Positions 33,759-42,892 of a stretch of 58,318 bases of DNA are shown piece by piece (the first letter of the stretch is position 1; every line of letters begins with the position of its first letter). This DNA comes from Oscillospiraceae bacterium (lineage in GTDB: Bacteria > Bacillota > Clostridia > Oscillospirales > Ruminococcaceae), in the NCBI GenBank assembly GCA_902362965.1, contig CABIYQ010000011.1:1-58318 (forward strand), written 5' to 3'. The notes below the pieces were generated by a model. That model was not told the DNA's origin. It saw only the letters and a list, made by a program, of their open reading frames with translations, and ran no database searches. Made by a program: the position numbers and the translations under genes.

Positions 33759-35633
33759 ATGCTCAAACTTAAAATGCGTACTTCGAACAAAGCGGACGAA
33801 AACTACAAAAAACTTGCTGAAATGTTTCCGAACGCAGTAACCGAAGCCATAGATGAAACAACCGGCAAAGTTGTCCGTGCTATAGATAAAGATGTGCTAA
33901 TGCAGGAGATTTCATGCAAGGTGATTGACGGAAATGAAGAACGCTACCAATTTACCTGGCCTGACAAGAAAAAATCTGTTCTGCTTGCAAATGCGCCTAT
34001 AAATAAAACGCTCCGCCCCTGCCGAGAAGAAAGCGTTGATTTTGACGGCACCGAAAACCTTTATATTGAGGGCGATAACCTTGAAGTATTAAAACTGTTG
34101 CAAGAAACATACCTCGGCAAGATAAAGATGATTTACATAGACCCGCCTTATAATACAGGCAAAGACACCTTTGTATATGATGACAATTTCATTTCCAGTG
34201 GAACTGAATTTTCCGAAGCGAGCGGTCAGCGTGATGAGGATGGAAACTTATTATTTGATATGCACGTTAATAATGAAACTAACGGGCGTTTTCATACCGA
34301 TTGGTTAAACATGATATATCCACGTTTGCGATTAGCTAAAGATTTGCTAACAGAAGATGGTGTTATATTTATTTCTATAGATGACAACGAAGTTGAAAAT
34401 CTCAAGAAAATATGCAATGAAATATTTGGAATAGTAAACTTTGAAGGTCATATTCATTGGAGAAGAAGACACAATCAACCTAATGACAAAACAAAAATGA
34501 TCGGATTAGTCACGGAACATATTTTAGTTTATGCCAAAAATAGCGTTTATCTTAAATCTGTAGGTGTGGGAAAACTTGATATTACTGCGTCATTTACAAA
34601 TCCAGATAATGACCCTAACGGTCCTTGGGCAAGTAAACCATGGAAAGTTGGCTCAGATCAGTCTGGTAGTCATTACACCATTACTACGCCATCAGGAAAG
34701 GCTCTTGAAGGTGATTGGATGGGTGAAGAAAGTACCTACAAACGTTTTCTTACTGAAGGAAGAATTTATTTTCCTAAAAATGGCGATGGTATGCCTCGAA
34801 AAAAATACTATCAATTTGAAAGAGAAGAAGAAGGGCAATGCGCAACTAACTGGTGGCCGCATGAACAGTTCGGACATAATCAAGGTGCCAATGATTGCAT
34901 GACAGAACTTTTCGGTGTCAAAAATATCTTTACGAATCCCAAACCCGTAGAGTTACTTAGAGCAATTTTGAAAGTAGGAAATGTACAGTATGGAGATATT
35001 GTTTTGGACTTTTTCCCTGGTTCTTCAACAACTGCGCATGCTGTACTACAGATTAATGCAGAAGACGGCGGAAAGCGTAAATTCATTATGGTACAAATAC
35101 CGGAAGAAACATCTGAAAAATCCGAAGCGTACAAGGCAGGCTATAAGAATATATGCGAAATCGGCAAAGAGCGTATACGCCGTGCCGCAAAGAAGATTGC
35201 AGAAGAAAATCCGAAAGCTAAATTTGACGGCGGTTTCCGGGTTCTCAAACTCGACAGCTCAAATATGAAAGACGTTTACTATAACCCTGAGGATTTTTAT
35301 TCGTACTTTCTTGACAATCTTGTTGATAATATTAAAGAGGACAGAACTCCTGAAGATCTGCTGTTTCAGGTAATGCTTGATCTGGGAATTCTGCTTTCAA
35401 GCAAAATTGAAGAAAGCGTTATCGGAGGTAAAAAGGTGTTCAATGTTGAGAATAATTACCTTATCGCCTGCTTTGATGAGAATGTGACAGAAGATGTTAT
35501 AACTGAAATCGCAAAACATAAGCCGTACTATTTTGTTATGCGTGACAGCTCTATGGCAAATGACAGTGTTGCAACCAACTTTGAACAGATTTTTGCTTCA
35601 TACAGTCCTGACACAATAAGGAAGGTGCTGTAA
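33759..35633 (+). CDS. Type III restriction-modification methyltransferase (Mod)
   Basis: A 624-residue DNA N6-adenine methyltransferase of the beta class: the catalytic DPPY (128-131, in MIYIDPPYNTGKDTF) comes before the SAM-binding motif (DFFPGSSTT, about 416-424). Between them is the variable target-recognition region (about 230-370), which sets sequence specificity. The stop overlaps the res start by one base (TAATG), the usual mod-res coupling. AGGAGG precedes the ATG. No simple-sequence repeat is seen in the coding region, so phase variation is not indicated. Confidence 0.95.
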   Translation: MLKLKMRTSNKADENYKKLAEMFPNAVTEAIDETTGKVVRAIDKDVLMQEISCKVIDGNEERYQFTWPDKKKSVLLANAPINKTLRPCREESVDFDGTENLYIEGDNLEVLKLLQETYLGKIKMIYIDPPYNTGKDTFVYDDNFISSGTEFSEASGQRDEDGNLLFDMHVNNETNGRFHTDWLNMIYPRLRLAKDLLTEDGVIFISIDDNEVENLKKICNEIFGIVNFEGHIHWRRRHNQPNDKTKMIGLVTEHILVYAKNSVYLKSVGVGKLDITASFTNPDNDPNGPWASKPWKVGSDQSGSHYTITTPSGKALEGDWMGEESTYKRFLTEGRIYFPKNGDGMPRKKYYQFEREEEGQCATNWWPHEQFGHNQGANDCMTELFGVKNIFTNPKPVELLRAILKVGNVQYGDIVLDFFPGSSTTAHAVLQINAEDGGKRKFIMVQIPEETSEKSEAYKAGYKNICEIGKERIRRAAKKIAEENPKAKFDGGFRVLKLDSSNMKDVYYNPEDFYSYFLDNLVDNIKEDRTPEDLLFQVMLDLGILLSSKIEESVIGGKKVFNVENNYLIACFDENVTEDVITEIAKHKPYYFVMRDSSMANDSVATNFEQIFASYSPDTIRKVL

Positions 35634-38600
35634 TGAAGTTTAATTTTAAGATACAACAATATCAGACAGACGCTGTCGACGCCGTTGTTAATGTCTTTAA
35701 CGGTCAGAGCTTTCACGATAGAAACAGCTATATTCGTGACTTGGGAAAAATGAATCCTAGCGATTATCAGATGGCCTGGGATTTAACGCAGGAAGAAATC
35801 GAACTATACGACCCTGCCAATGACGCCGGTTATAAAAATGAAGAAGTGGAACTGTCTGATGAACAGCTTTTGAGTAACATTCATACCTTGCAGAGTCAGA
35901 ACAATATTAAGCTCTCTCCGTCTCTTATAAAAAATCTGGGAAGATGCAGTCTCGATATAGAAATGGAAACCGGTACAGGCAAAACTTATGTGTATATCAA
36001 AACTATGTTTGAATTGAATAAAAAATACGGTTGGAGCAAATTTATTGTGGTTGTACCGAGTATTGCTATCCGTGAAGGCGTTAAAAAATTTTTTGAGATA
36101 ACCTCCGATCACTTTATGGAGCATTACGGCAAAAAAGCCCGTTTCTTTATTTACAACAGTTCAAACCTGAATCAACTTGATAATTTTTCTTCAAGCAACG
36201 GTATCAGTGTGATGATCATTAACACACAGGCTTTTGCTTCTTCCCTGAAAAAAGACGGAAGAAGTAAAGAAGCCCGTATAATCTACTCTAAGCGTGACGA
36301 GTTCGGTTCCCGTCGACCAATAGATGTTATCAAAGCAAACAGACCGATTATCATTCTGGACGAACCGCAGAAAATGGGCGGAGACATAACTCAAAAAGCG
36401 CTTAAAAACTTCAATCCTCTTTTCTCGCTTAACTATTCGGCTACCCATGCAAAACAGCATAATCTCATTTATGTTCTGGACGCTTTAGATGCATTTAACA
36501 AGAAGTTGGTCAAAAGAATCGAAGTCAAAGGCTTTGAAATAAAAAATCTCAGAGGAACTGACAGCTATTTATACCTTGAGCAAATCGTTCTTTCAAGCAA
36601 AAAGCCTCCTATGGCAAAAATTGAACTTGAAATAAAATATAATAAGTCTATTAACCGTGAAACACGTATTCTCGGCGTCGGAGACGACATTTACTTTGTT
36701 TCTCGGAAAATGGAACAGTACAAGGGCTATATCGTTTCCGAAATTGATCCTCTGTATGGAACGGTTACATTTACAAACGGCGAAATCATCAAAACCGGCG
36801 ATATTGTCGGTGACATTTCTGAAAAGGATATGCGCCGCATTCAGATAAGAGAAACAATTATTTCCCATTTTGAAAAAGAAGAAAAGCTTTTTAATATGGG
36901 CATTAAATGCCTATCACTGTTCTTTATTGACGAAGTCGCAAAATACCGCCAATATGATCAAGACGGCAACGAGATACTCGGCGAATACGGTCAGATGTTT
37001 GAGCAGGAATATATAAACATACTGAATGAATATATCAGACTGTCTGACACACCGTATCAAAAGTATCTGAAATCCAGTTGCAGTGATGTAAGCGCAGTAC
37101 ATAAAGGATATTTTAGTATAGATAAAAAAACAGGCAGAAACATTGACAGCAGACTTAAACGCGGAAGTGAATTTTCAGACGATATTTCTGCATACGACCT
37201 TATTCTGAAAAATAAGGAAAGACTGCTTTCCTTTGAAGAACCAACAAGATTTATATTCTCACATTCCGCACTTCGTGAAGGATGGGATAATCCAAATGTA
37301 TTTCAGATCTGTACGCTAAAGCATTCTGACAGCAACACGGCAAAACGTCAGGAAGTAGGCCGCGGTCTCCGACTCTGCGTCAATCGGAACGGTAACAGAA
37401 TGGATGTGCAAAGCTGCGGTGAAACAGTACATGACGTCAATATACTTACAGTTGTTGCAAGTGAAAGCTATAAGACTTTTGTAGTTGATCTGCAATCAGA
37501 TATTAAGACAGTTCTTTATGACAGACCTAATGTTGCTGCCAGTGAATATTTTAAGGGCAAGTATATCAAAGTTGACGATATACCTACGCTTATCGATGAA
37601 AACACTGCCAATGCCATTGAATTCTACCTTATCCAAAATGGATATGTAGATATGAAACGCAAAGTAACCGAAAAATACCGTTCTGATGTTGCTATGAAAA
37701 CAGTTAAAGATCTTCCTGAAGAACTTAAACCTATGACCGAAGGCATTCATACTCTTATTCAGTCTGTGTATGACGACAGCATACTGGAAAGTATGTTTAC
37801 CAACGGACACGAGCCTAAAGTCAAGAAAAACCCGCTTAATGAAAATTTTTTCAAAAGAGAGTTTCAAGCTCTTTGGAAAGAAATCAATCATAAATATGCA
37901 TATACTGTAAAGTTTGACAGTGAAGAGCTGATCAGAAAGGCAATCGCATATATTGACCAAAAACTCTTTGTTTCCGAGCTTCAATATACTACTACTGTCG
38001 GTCGTCAGAAATCCGAAATGAATGAATATGAAATTGAAGGATTTACTTCATTTACAGGAGAAAAGACAAGAACACAGACATTCAAACACGCACAAACAAG
38101 TAAAATAAAATATGATCTTATCGGTAAAGTGGCAGACGGCGCAATACTCACCCGTAAAACAGTTGCCGCCATTTTACAGGGAATAAGAACAGACAAATTT
38201 TTTATGTTCAGAAATAATCCTGAAGAATTTATCTCCAAGGTCATCAGACTTATCAATGAACAGAAAGCTACAATGATTGTTGAACATATAACATACGATA
38301 CTATTGAAGGTGAATATGACAGTTCAATCTTTACTGCTGAGAAGAACACGCAAAGTTTTGACAAGGCTTTCCTTGCCAAAAAGTCCATTCAGGATTATGT
38401 GTTTACCGATGGCTCAGCAGATAAGAGTATTGAAAAGAAATTCGCAAAGGACTTGGACTCCGCTGAAGAAGTATGCGTTTATGCAAAACTTCCGAAAACT
38501 TTCCGGATCCCGACTCCGGTTGGAAATTATTCCCCCGACTGGGCAATTGCTTTCTATGAAGGCAAGGTTAAACATATATTTTTTATTGCTGAAACTAAAG

Positions 38601-38749
38601 GTACAATGAAAAGTCTTGAACTCAGACCGATTGAACAGGCAAAGATTTCTTGCGCTAAGAAATTGTTCAATGAAATATCAACAAGCAAGGTCAAGTATCA
38701 TGATGTTGACAGCTATCAGAGCTTACTCAATATCATGAACTCCATATAA
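35633..38749 (+). CDS. Type III restriction enzyme Res subunit
   Basis: A 1038-residue superfamily 2 helicase plus endonuclease. Walker A is METGTGKT (about 110-117), motif II is DEPQ (about 243-246, ILDEPQKMGG), and motif VI is in RQEVGRGLRLC. The C-terminal nuclease carries PDWAIAFYEG and AETKG (about 985), the PD-(D/E)xK-type motif. With Mod it forms the complex that cuts unmodified invading DNA after ATP-driven movement. Both genes are full length, so the system should be active. Confidence 0.95.
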   Translation: MKFNFKIQQYQTDAVDAVVNVFNGQSFHDRNSYIRDLGKMNPSDYQMAWDLTQEEIELYDPANDAGYKNEEVELSDEQLLSNIHTLQSQNNIKLSPSLIKNLGRCSLDIEMETGTGKTYVYIKTMFELNKKYGWSKFIVVVPSIAIREGVKKFFEITSDHFMEHYGKKARFFIYNSSNLNQLDNFSSSNGISVMIINTQAFASSLKKDGRSKEARIIYSKRDEFGSRRPIDVIKANRPIIILDEPQKMGGDITQKALKNFNPLFSLNYSATHAKQHNLIYVLDALDAFNKKLVKRIEVKGFEIKNLRGTDSYLYLEQIVLSSKKPPMAKIELEIKYNKSINRETRILGVGDDIYFVSRKMEQYKGYIVSEIDPLYGTVTFTNGEIIKTGDIVGDISEKDMRRIQIRETIISHFEKEEKLFNMGIKCLSLFFIDEVAKYRQYDQDGNEILGEYGQMFEQEYINILNEYIRLSDTPYQKYLKSSCSDVSAVHKGYFSIDKKTGRNIDSRLKRGSEFSDDISAYDLILKNKERLLSFEEPTRFIFSHSALREGWDNPNVFQICTLKHSDSNTAKRQEVGRGLRLCVNRNGNRMDVQSCGETVHDVNILTVVASESYKTFVVDLQSDIKTVLYDRPNVAASEYFKGKYIKVDDIPTLIDENTANAIEFYLIQNGYVDMKRKVTEKYRSDVAMKTVKDLPEELKPMTEGIHTLIQSVYDDSILESMFTNGHEPKVKKNPLNENFFKREFQALWKEINHKYAYTVKFDSEELIRKAIAYIDQKLFVSELQYTTTVGRQKSEMNEYEIEGFTSFTGEKTRTQTFKHAQTSKIKYDLIGKVADGAILTRKTVAAILQGIRTDKFFMFRNNPEEFISKVIRLINEQKATMIVEHITYDTIEGEYDSSIFTAEKNTQSFDKAFLAKKSIQDYVFTDGSADKSIEKKFAKDLDSAEEVCVYAKLPKTFRIPTPVGNYSPDWAIAFYEGKVKHIFFIAETKGTMKSLELRPIEQAKISCAKKLFNEISTSKVKYHDVDSYQSLLNIMNSI

Positions 38750-38901
38750 ATTTATCCCTGATAAAATTTTGATTCTATATTTCTTTCCTCCCTGCCCCAC
38801 AAAAAAATATACAATTTAACGAGAACTGCCTGATATTATATAATTATGTCTGTTTTTGTATTTTGTCACCAACTTGTAAAGTATTTTATAGCAATTAGAT
38901 A

Positions 38902-38930
38902 TTGAAAATTTATACGCAGTATTGTATAAT
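38902..38930 (+). promoter_or_regulatory. Promoter of the PP2C phosphatase gene
   Basis: TTGAAA (38902-38907) and TATAAT (38925-38930), 17-bp spacer, about 44 nt before the ATG. Confidence 0.75.
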
Positions 38931-38974
38931 TATTAGGTACTAAATTGGAAACTTTTTCTTTAAGAGAGGTAATA

Positions 38975-39724
38975 ATGTACTACTGCTGTGGAATAACCGA
39001 TAAAGGAATAATGAAACACAATGAAGACGCCTATATGATAGACGGAAAAGTAATAACGGAAGGCAATATTGATTTTATGGTAAAAGCGCCGTTTATAGCA
39101 GCTGTATCAGACGGCGTCTCCGGAGAAAATTACGGAGAAATCGCTTCAAAAAAATGTCTGGAATTTTTAAGTCAGATAGATTTTAATTCTGAAACAGATT
39201 TGAAAAAAGCTGTTCTGAATGTTCACCATAATTTATATGATTACGGTATTCAGGATAACAAAACAAAAAATATGCAGGCAACTCTATGCGCTATAGCAAT
39301 AGATGAAAACGACAATCTTAATACCGTAAACGTAGGCGATTCCAGAATGTACAGATACAGACGTGGAAATATAAAACAGATTTCCAGAGATCAGTCCCTT
39401 GTACAGCTTCTTTACGAAGAAGGTACAATTACTGCTGATGAAAAAAAACATCATGTACATAAAAATATAATTTTCCCCGTTATGGGTAATATTTCTGCCG
39501 AGCCAAAGCCGGATATAAAAAATTTAAATGAAATAATGAAATATGGCGATCTTATACTTATCTGCTCAGACGGTTTGTCCGATTATGTAAGCTGTACTGA
39601 AATGGAGGATATTCTGGATCTTCCGGCAAAGCTTCCAAAACGCCTTGAAAGATTAGTAAAGCTTGCTATTGATAATGGAAGTCAGGATAACATAACAATT
39701 ATAGCTCTTTGCTGTTATGATTAA
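38975..39724 (+). CDS. PP2C-family serine/threonine protein phosphatase
   Basis: A 249-residue metal-dependent phosphatase of the PrpC/Stp type. The metal-binding and catalytic motifs are all visible: NEDAYM near residue 19, SDGVSGENYGEIAS, VGDSRMYRYRRG, LICSDGLSDYV, and QDNITIIAL at the C-terminus. Stp-type phosphatases usually pair with a PASTA kinase (PrkC), but none is adjacent, so this is an orphan copy. The ATG at 38975 has GAGAGGT 4 nt upstream and is preferred to a TTG ten codons earlier. Confidence 0.93.
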   Translation: MYYCCGITDKGIMKHNEDAYMIDGKVITEGNIDFMVKAPFIAAVSDGVSGENYGEIASKKCLEFLSQIDFNSETDLKKAVLNVHHNLYDYGIQDNKTKNMQATLCAIAIDENDNLNTVNVGDSRMYRYRRGNIKQISRDQSLVQLLYEEGTITADEKKHHVHKNIIFPVMGNISAEPKPDIKNLNEIMKYGDLILICSDGLSDYVSCTEMEDILDLPAKLPKRLERLVKLAIDNGSQDNITIIALCCYD

Positions 39725-39734
39725 ATCTGTTAAT

Positions 39735-39770
39735 ATAAAAAAACCTGTTTAATTAAAACAGGTTTTTTAT
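39735..39770. terminator. Bidirectional terminator between convergent genes
   Basis: AAACCTGTTT (39741-39750) / AAACAGGTTT (39756-39765), with T runs on both strands, between the PP2C gene and the convergent sensor gene. Confidence 0.88.
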
Positions 39771-40690
39771 ATTTTATTATCTTTGTTTGCAGTTTTTAAT
39801 ATTTTATCTCTGATAGTAAGGGTTATTACTGCTGAAGTCACCGGTATCACAAACATAAGCCATTTAACAACAGTATTTCTTCTTTTGTATATTTCATTAT
39901 ATGAGACCATTCCTATAATTATTTTATCATCATGTATAGCATATTTTACCAAAACCTCCTGACCTTCAAATTCAGACGAAAACCAACCATTATCATCTTT
40001 AAAATCATCTTCTGTAAAAAGAGATTCTGTTCCGATAAGTCCGGAATTTGTATGACTTAGATATTTTTTACTTTCAGTGTCAATAATTGCCATATGACCG
40101 TTTTCAAGAACCGGAATTTCTGTTAAAGTACGGGATACATCTGTCAGGTCAAGAAGTGTTTCAGCATTATCGGGCGTAAATTCAATCTGAATAATACCCG
40201 GAGCGTCAAGTCTTGAGCATCCGGTAATTACACTTGTTCTTTCATCCTGAGTATTCAACACTGCTTCGGAAAAAACCTTATTTTCAATTGCAGGGAAAAA
40301 ATCCTCATAAGCCTTACTGTTTTCACTTGAGGGATTTGTACTGTACTTTATAAAACCGCTGCTGTCAGTAATGCTGATAACGTCTGCTCCGATAGCCATA
40401 CGGAGTTCTTCAAAGGAAGTATCGTCAGTCATAATGGATTTGTTTTTTGAAAGCATCATTGCCATAACTCTTGATCTTGATTTATAATTTGAATATATCT
40501 GCTCTGTTATATTTTTGTATTCATAAATATTATCGTCAAGTTTATCTCCGACTTGATTAATCCGAATATCCAGCAATTCACGAGTCTGGGCACGATCAAC
40601 AACACCTGTAGAATAAAATGCCAAAAATCCAAAAATCAAACTGCAAATAAGTATGGATATGACAACCGACCTATAAAAAGATTTTTTCAT
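39767..40690 (-). CDS. Membrane sensor-like protein with extracytoplasmic dCache-like domain and no output domain
   Basis: A 307-residue protein with a transmembrane helix near each end (about 8-26 and 275-293) enclosing a roughly 240-residue outside domain. The outside segment reads like a double Cache sensor (DVISITDSSGFIKYSTNP, then NGHMAIIDTESKKYLSH), as found in chemoreceptors, diguanylate cyclases and SpoIIE-type phosphatases. After the second helix only about 14 residues remain, so there is no kinase, GGDEF, HAMP or phosphatase domain. Either a truncated sensor or one working through a partner. It follows the DtxR-like gene by 39 nt. The ATG at 40690 (AAAGGCG upstream) is preferred to a TTG five codons earlier. 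Confidence 0.8.
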   Translation of the reverse strand: MKKSFYRSVVISILICSLIFGFLAFYSTGVVDRAQTRELLDIRINQVGDKLDDNIYEYKNITEQIYSNYKSRSRVMAMMLSKNKSIMTDDTSFEELRMAIGADVISITDSSGFIKYSTNPSSENSKAYEDFFPAIENKVFSEAVLNTQDERTSVITGCSRLDAPGIIQIEFTPDNAETLLDLTDVSRTLTEIPVLENGHMAIIDTESKKYLSHTNSGLIGTESLFTEDDFKDDNGWFSSEFEGQEVLVKYAIHDDKIIIGMVSYNEIYKRRNTVVKWLMFVIPVTSAVITLTIRDKILKTANKDNKI

Positions 40691-40729
40691 AAAAACGCCT
40701 TTCAATTAATCAGAATTACGGCAGACAAG

Positions 40730-41092
40730 TCATTTTTTAAAGTTCTTAAGCTTTTCATAGCTTTCTTCACTGAGAATATGTTCAATTTTGCACGCATCCT
40801 GTTCAGCTGTTTCTTCAGATACGTTTAAAACATCCATAAAGAATCTTTTAATGGTAGTATGACGTTCATAAACAGCCTCTGCATGCTGAAGTCCTATACC
40901 GGTAAAGCTGATATAACCGTTGTCGTCTACATTTATAAAACCGTTATTTTTTAAAAGGTTCACTGCACGGCTGATACTTGCCTTTGAATAATTAAGCTCA
41001 TTTGCAATATCAATTGAACGAACCATGCCTTTCTTCTTCATTAAAAGTAATATTGTTTCAAGATAATCTTCCCTTGATTCTGTTGTATTCAT
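40730..41092 (-). CDS. DtxR/MntR-family metal-dependent transcriptional regulator
   Basis: A 120-residue DtxR-family repressor: N-terminal winged helix (ESREDYLETILLLMKKKGMVRSIDIANELNYSKASISRAVNLLKNNG) and the metal-binding dimerisation domain (IKRFFMDVLNVSEETAEQDACKIEH). The candidate ligands C104-type and H/E residues in EQDACKIEH are present. No SH3-like third domain, which fits the MntR subgroup. Manganese or iron is the likely co-repressor; target genes are not visible here. It is transcribed with the output-less sensor. Confidence 0.92.
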   Translation of the reverse strand: MNTTESREDYLETILLLMKKKGMVRSIDIANELNYSKASISRAVNLLKNNGFINVDDNGYISFTGIGLQHAEAVYERHTTIKRFFMDVLNVSEETAEQDACKIEHILSEESYEKLKNFKK

Positions 41093-41239
41093 ATATCACC
41101 ATTCCTGCATTAATTTTTTATAAATATTATTGTAGTACGGTACGCATATTTTATATAATTTTCCAAAGATGTCCGCTGTCTTAGAAGCTGAAGTCATCAA
41201 ATGTGGCTATATTTTTCACTAATACTTAATATTTTTTTT

Positions 41240-41268
41240 ATTATAACATATATAAGAATAATTTTCAA
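41240..41268 (-). promoter_or_regulatory. Promoter of the DtxR-like gene
   Basis: TTGAAA (rc of 41263-41268) and TATAAT (rc of 41240-41245), 17-bp spacer, leaving a leader of about 140 nt that contains the small palindrome GTACGGTAC-like sequence (about 41138-41147). Confidence 0.75.
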
Positions 41269-41351
41269 TAATTAAATTCAATATTAACAGAAAAATATTT
41301 TTATTGCTTTATATGAAACTATTGTTAAAAAAGTAATTTTTTAAAAATTTA

Positions 41352-41379
41352 TTGACTTTTTTATTTAAAGTGATATAAT
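41352..41379 (+). promoter_or_regulatory. Promoter of the cation/proton antiporter gene
   Basis: TTGACT (41352-41357) and TATAAT (41374-41379), 16-bp spacer, about 190 nt upstream of the ATG. Confidence 0.82.
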
Positions 41380-41384
41380 TAATT

Positions 41385-41570
41385 AGGAATATTTAAAATG
41401 AGTTTTGCAAAAGAAATTAATTGGAATCTTGATTAAATTTTGTATAATTTATATACAGGCTTTATTCAGTATTCCTCATGCAAACTCAAAGAAATATTCA
41501 AAGGAAATCAACGGCGATTTGCAGACTGTGTATTTCTGTCTGTGAGTCGCTTTTGAGTTGTAAAGAGGAG
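41385..41570 (+). promoter_or_regulatory. Structured 5' leader of the antiporter gene, candidate riboswitch
   Basis: The leader shows several pairings: AGGAATA (41385-41391) with TATTCCT (41470-41476); TGAGTTTTGCA (41399-41409) with TGCAAACTCA (41479-41488); and CTCAAA within 41479-41490 with CTTTTGAGTTG (41550-41560) just before the Shine-Dalgarno. A nested stem CAGAC/GTCTG (41522-41526/41538-41542) under GCGA/TCGC (41514-41517/41547-41550) lies inside. The second and third pairings exclude each other. I do not recognise a known riboswitch class. Confidence 0.5.
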
Positions 41571-41578
41571 TGATTTTT

Positions 41579-42850
41579 ATGGAGTATGGTTATCTGCTCT
41601 CGCTGGCATTAATTTTGCTCAGCACAAAAATTTTTGGTCTGGTTACCAAAAGAGTCAAGCTTCCTCAGGTTGTGGGAGCGCTTATGGCCGGACTTATTTT
41701 AGGTCCGGCTTGCCTTGGAGTCCTGAAAGAAACTGAATTTATAACACAGGTCTCTGAAATCGGCGTTATTGTTTTAATGTTTTGCGCAGGACTGGAAACA
41801 GATATAAAAGAACTTAAAAAAACCGGTGCATCGTCATTTATAATAGCGCTGTTGGGTGTTATTGTACCTCTGCTTGGCGGATGGGGTATTGCGTCTATAT
41901 TCAATAAAGACAGTGTTGACGGACTTGCAAGTCCTATGCTGCAAAATATCTTTATCGGTATTATTCTCACTGCTACATCTGTTAGTATTACAGTTGAAAC
42001 ACTTAAGGAAATGGGACGCCTTTCCTCCAAGTCAGGCAATGCGATACTAGGAGCTGCCGTAATTGATGATATTTTAGGCATTATTGCCCTTACGGTAATC
42101 ACGTCAAGCGCTGACAAATCGGTAAATATCGGAATGGTTCTTCTGAAAATTCTTTTATTCTTTATTTTTGCAATCGTCGTTGCGATCGCCTTTAACTTTG
42201 TGTTTAATAAATGGTCGGGAAGATCAAAGAAGGACTTGAGAAGATATGTAATTATAGGCTTTGTATTCTGTCTGCTGATGTCATTTAGTGCTGAACACTT
42301 CTTCGGCGTTGCCGATATCACCGGTGCGTTCGTTGCCGGACTTGCACTTTCAAACGGTCCCAGAGCGACATATCTTTCCAACAGATTCGATACTCTTTCC
42401 TACATGCTGCTTTCACCGGTATTCTTCGCAAGCATAGGATTGAAAGTTGTACTTCCGAAAATGAGTGCGTCTATTATCCTGTTTGCCGTTATACTTCTGA
42501 TAGTCGCAGTAATTACTAAGGTGATCGGTTGCGGACTTGGCGCTAAAATATGTAAATTTTCAAATAAAGACAGTCTGCGCATAGGCGTTGGTATGGTATC
42601 TCGAGGAGAAGTTGCCCTCATTGTAGCAAGCAAAGGCGCTGCAGTAGGACTGATGAATGAAAAGTACTTTGCACCTATCGTAATAATGGTCGTTGTTACC
42701 ACTATTATTACTCCTATTCTTCTGAAATTCGTTTACAAGTCCAAGAAGGGCGACGATAACGAAAGCAAGGGTGAACTTGAAGTCGGTAAATTCACTAAGA
42801 GCTCCGCTCTGGAAGAACATGAACAAAACCTTATTAATCAGAAAAGCTGA
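41579..42850 (+). CDS. Cation:proton antiporter (CPA2/Kef-type)
   Basis: A 423-residue integral membrane protein with about 12 hydrophobic segments and the Na+/H+ exchanger fold. Conserved regions include LPQVVGALMAGLILGP (about 24-39), VLMFCAGLETDIKEL (about 59-73), AVIDDILGIIALTV (the paired-aspartate DD motif, about 158-171) and the AFVAGLALS segment. No NAD-binding RCK/TrkA domain follows; the C-terminus is a short charged tail. It exchanges Na+ or K+ for H+. The ATG at 41579 has GAGGAG 8 nt upstream; a GTG three codons earlier overlaps that site. Confidence 0.93.
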   Translation: MEYGYLLSLALILLSTKIFGLVTKRVKLPQVVGALMAGLILGPACLGVLKETEFITQVSEIGVIVLMFCAGLETDIKELKKTGASSFIIALLGVIVPLLGGWGIASIFNKDSVDGLASPMLQNIFIGIILTATSVSITVETLKEMGRLSSKSGNAILGAAVIDDILGIIALTVITSSADKSVNIGMVLLKILLFFIFAIVVAIAFNFVFNKWSGRSKKDLRRYVIIGFVFCLLMSFSAEHFFGVADITGAFVAGLALSNGPRATYLSNRFDTLSYMLLSPVFFASIGLKVVLPKMSASIILFAVILLIVAVITKVIGCGLGAKICKFSNKDSLRIGVGMVSRGEVALIVASKGAAVGLMNEKYFAPIVIMVVVTTIITPILLKFVYKSKKGDDNESKGELEVGKFTKSSALEEHEQNLINQKS

Positions 42851-42860
42851 TTTTAATTAG

Positions 42861-42891
42861 AAAAAGGTACTGCAAAAGCAGTACCCTTTTT
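42861..42891. terminator. Bidirectional terminator after the antiporter gene
   Basis: GGTACTGC (42866-42873) / GCAGTACC (42878-42885) with an AAAA loop and T runs on both strands, between the antiporter gene and the convergent 68-aa gene. Confidence 0.92.
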
Positions 42892-42892
42892 G

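Noticed and set aside
41385..41570. ydaO/c-di-AMP riboswitch before the antiporter
   Set aside because: The characteristic conserved cores of that class are not visible; only an unclassified set of pairings is seen.
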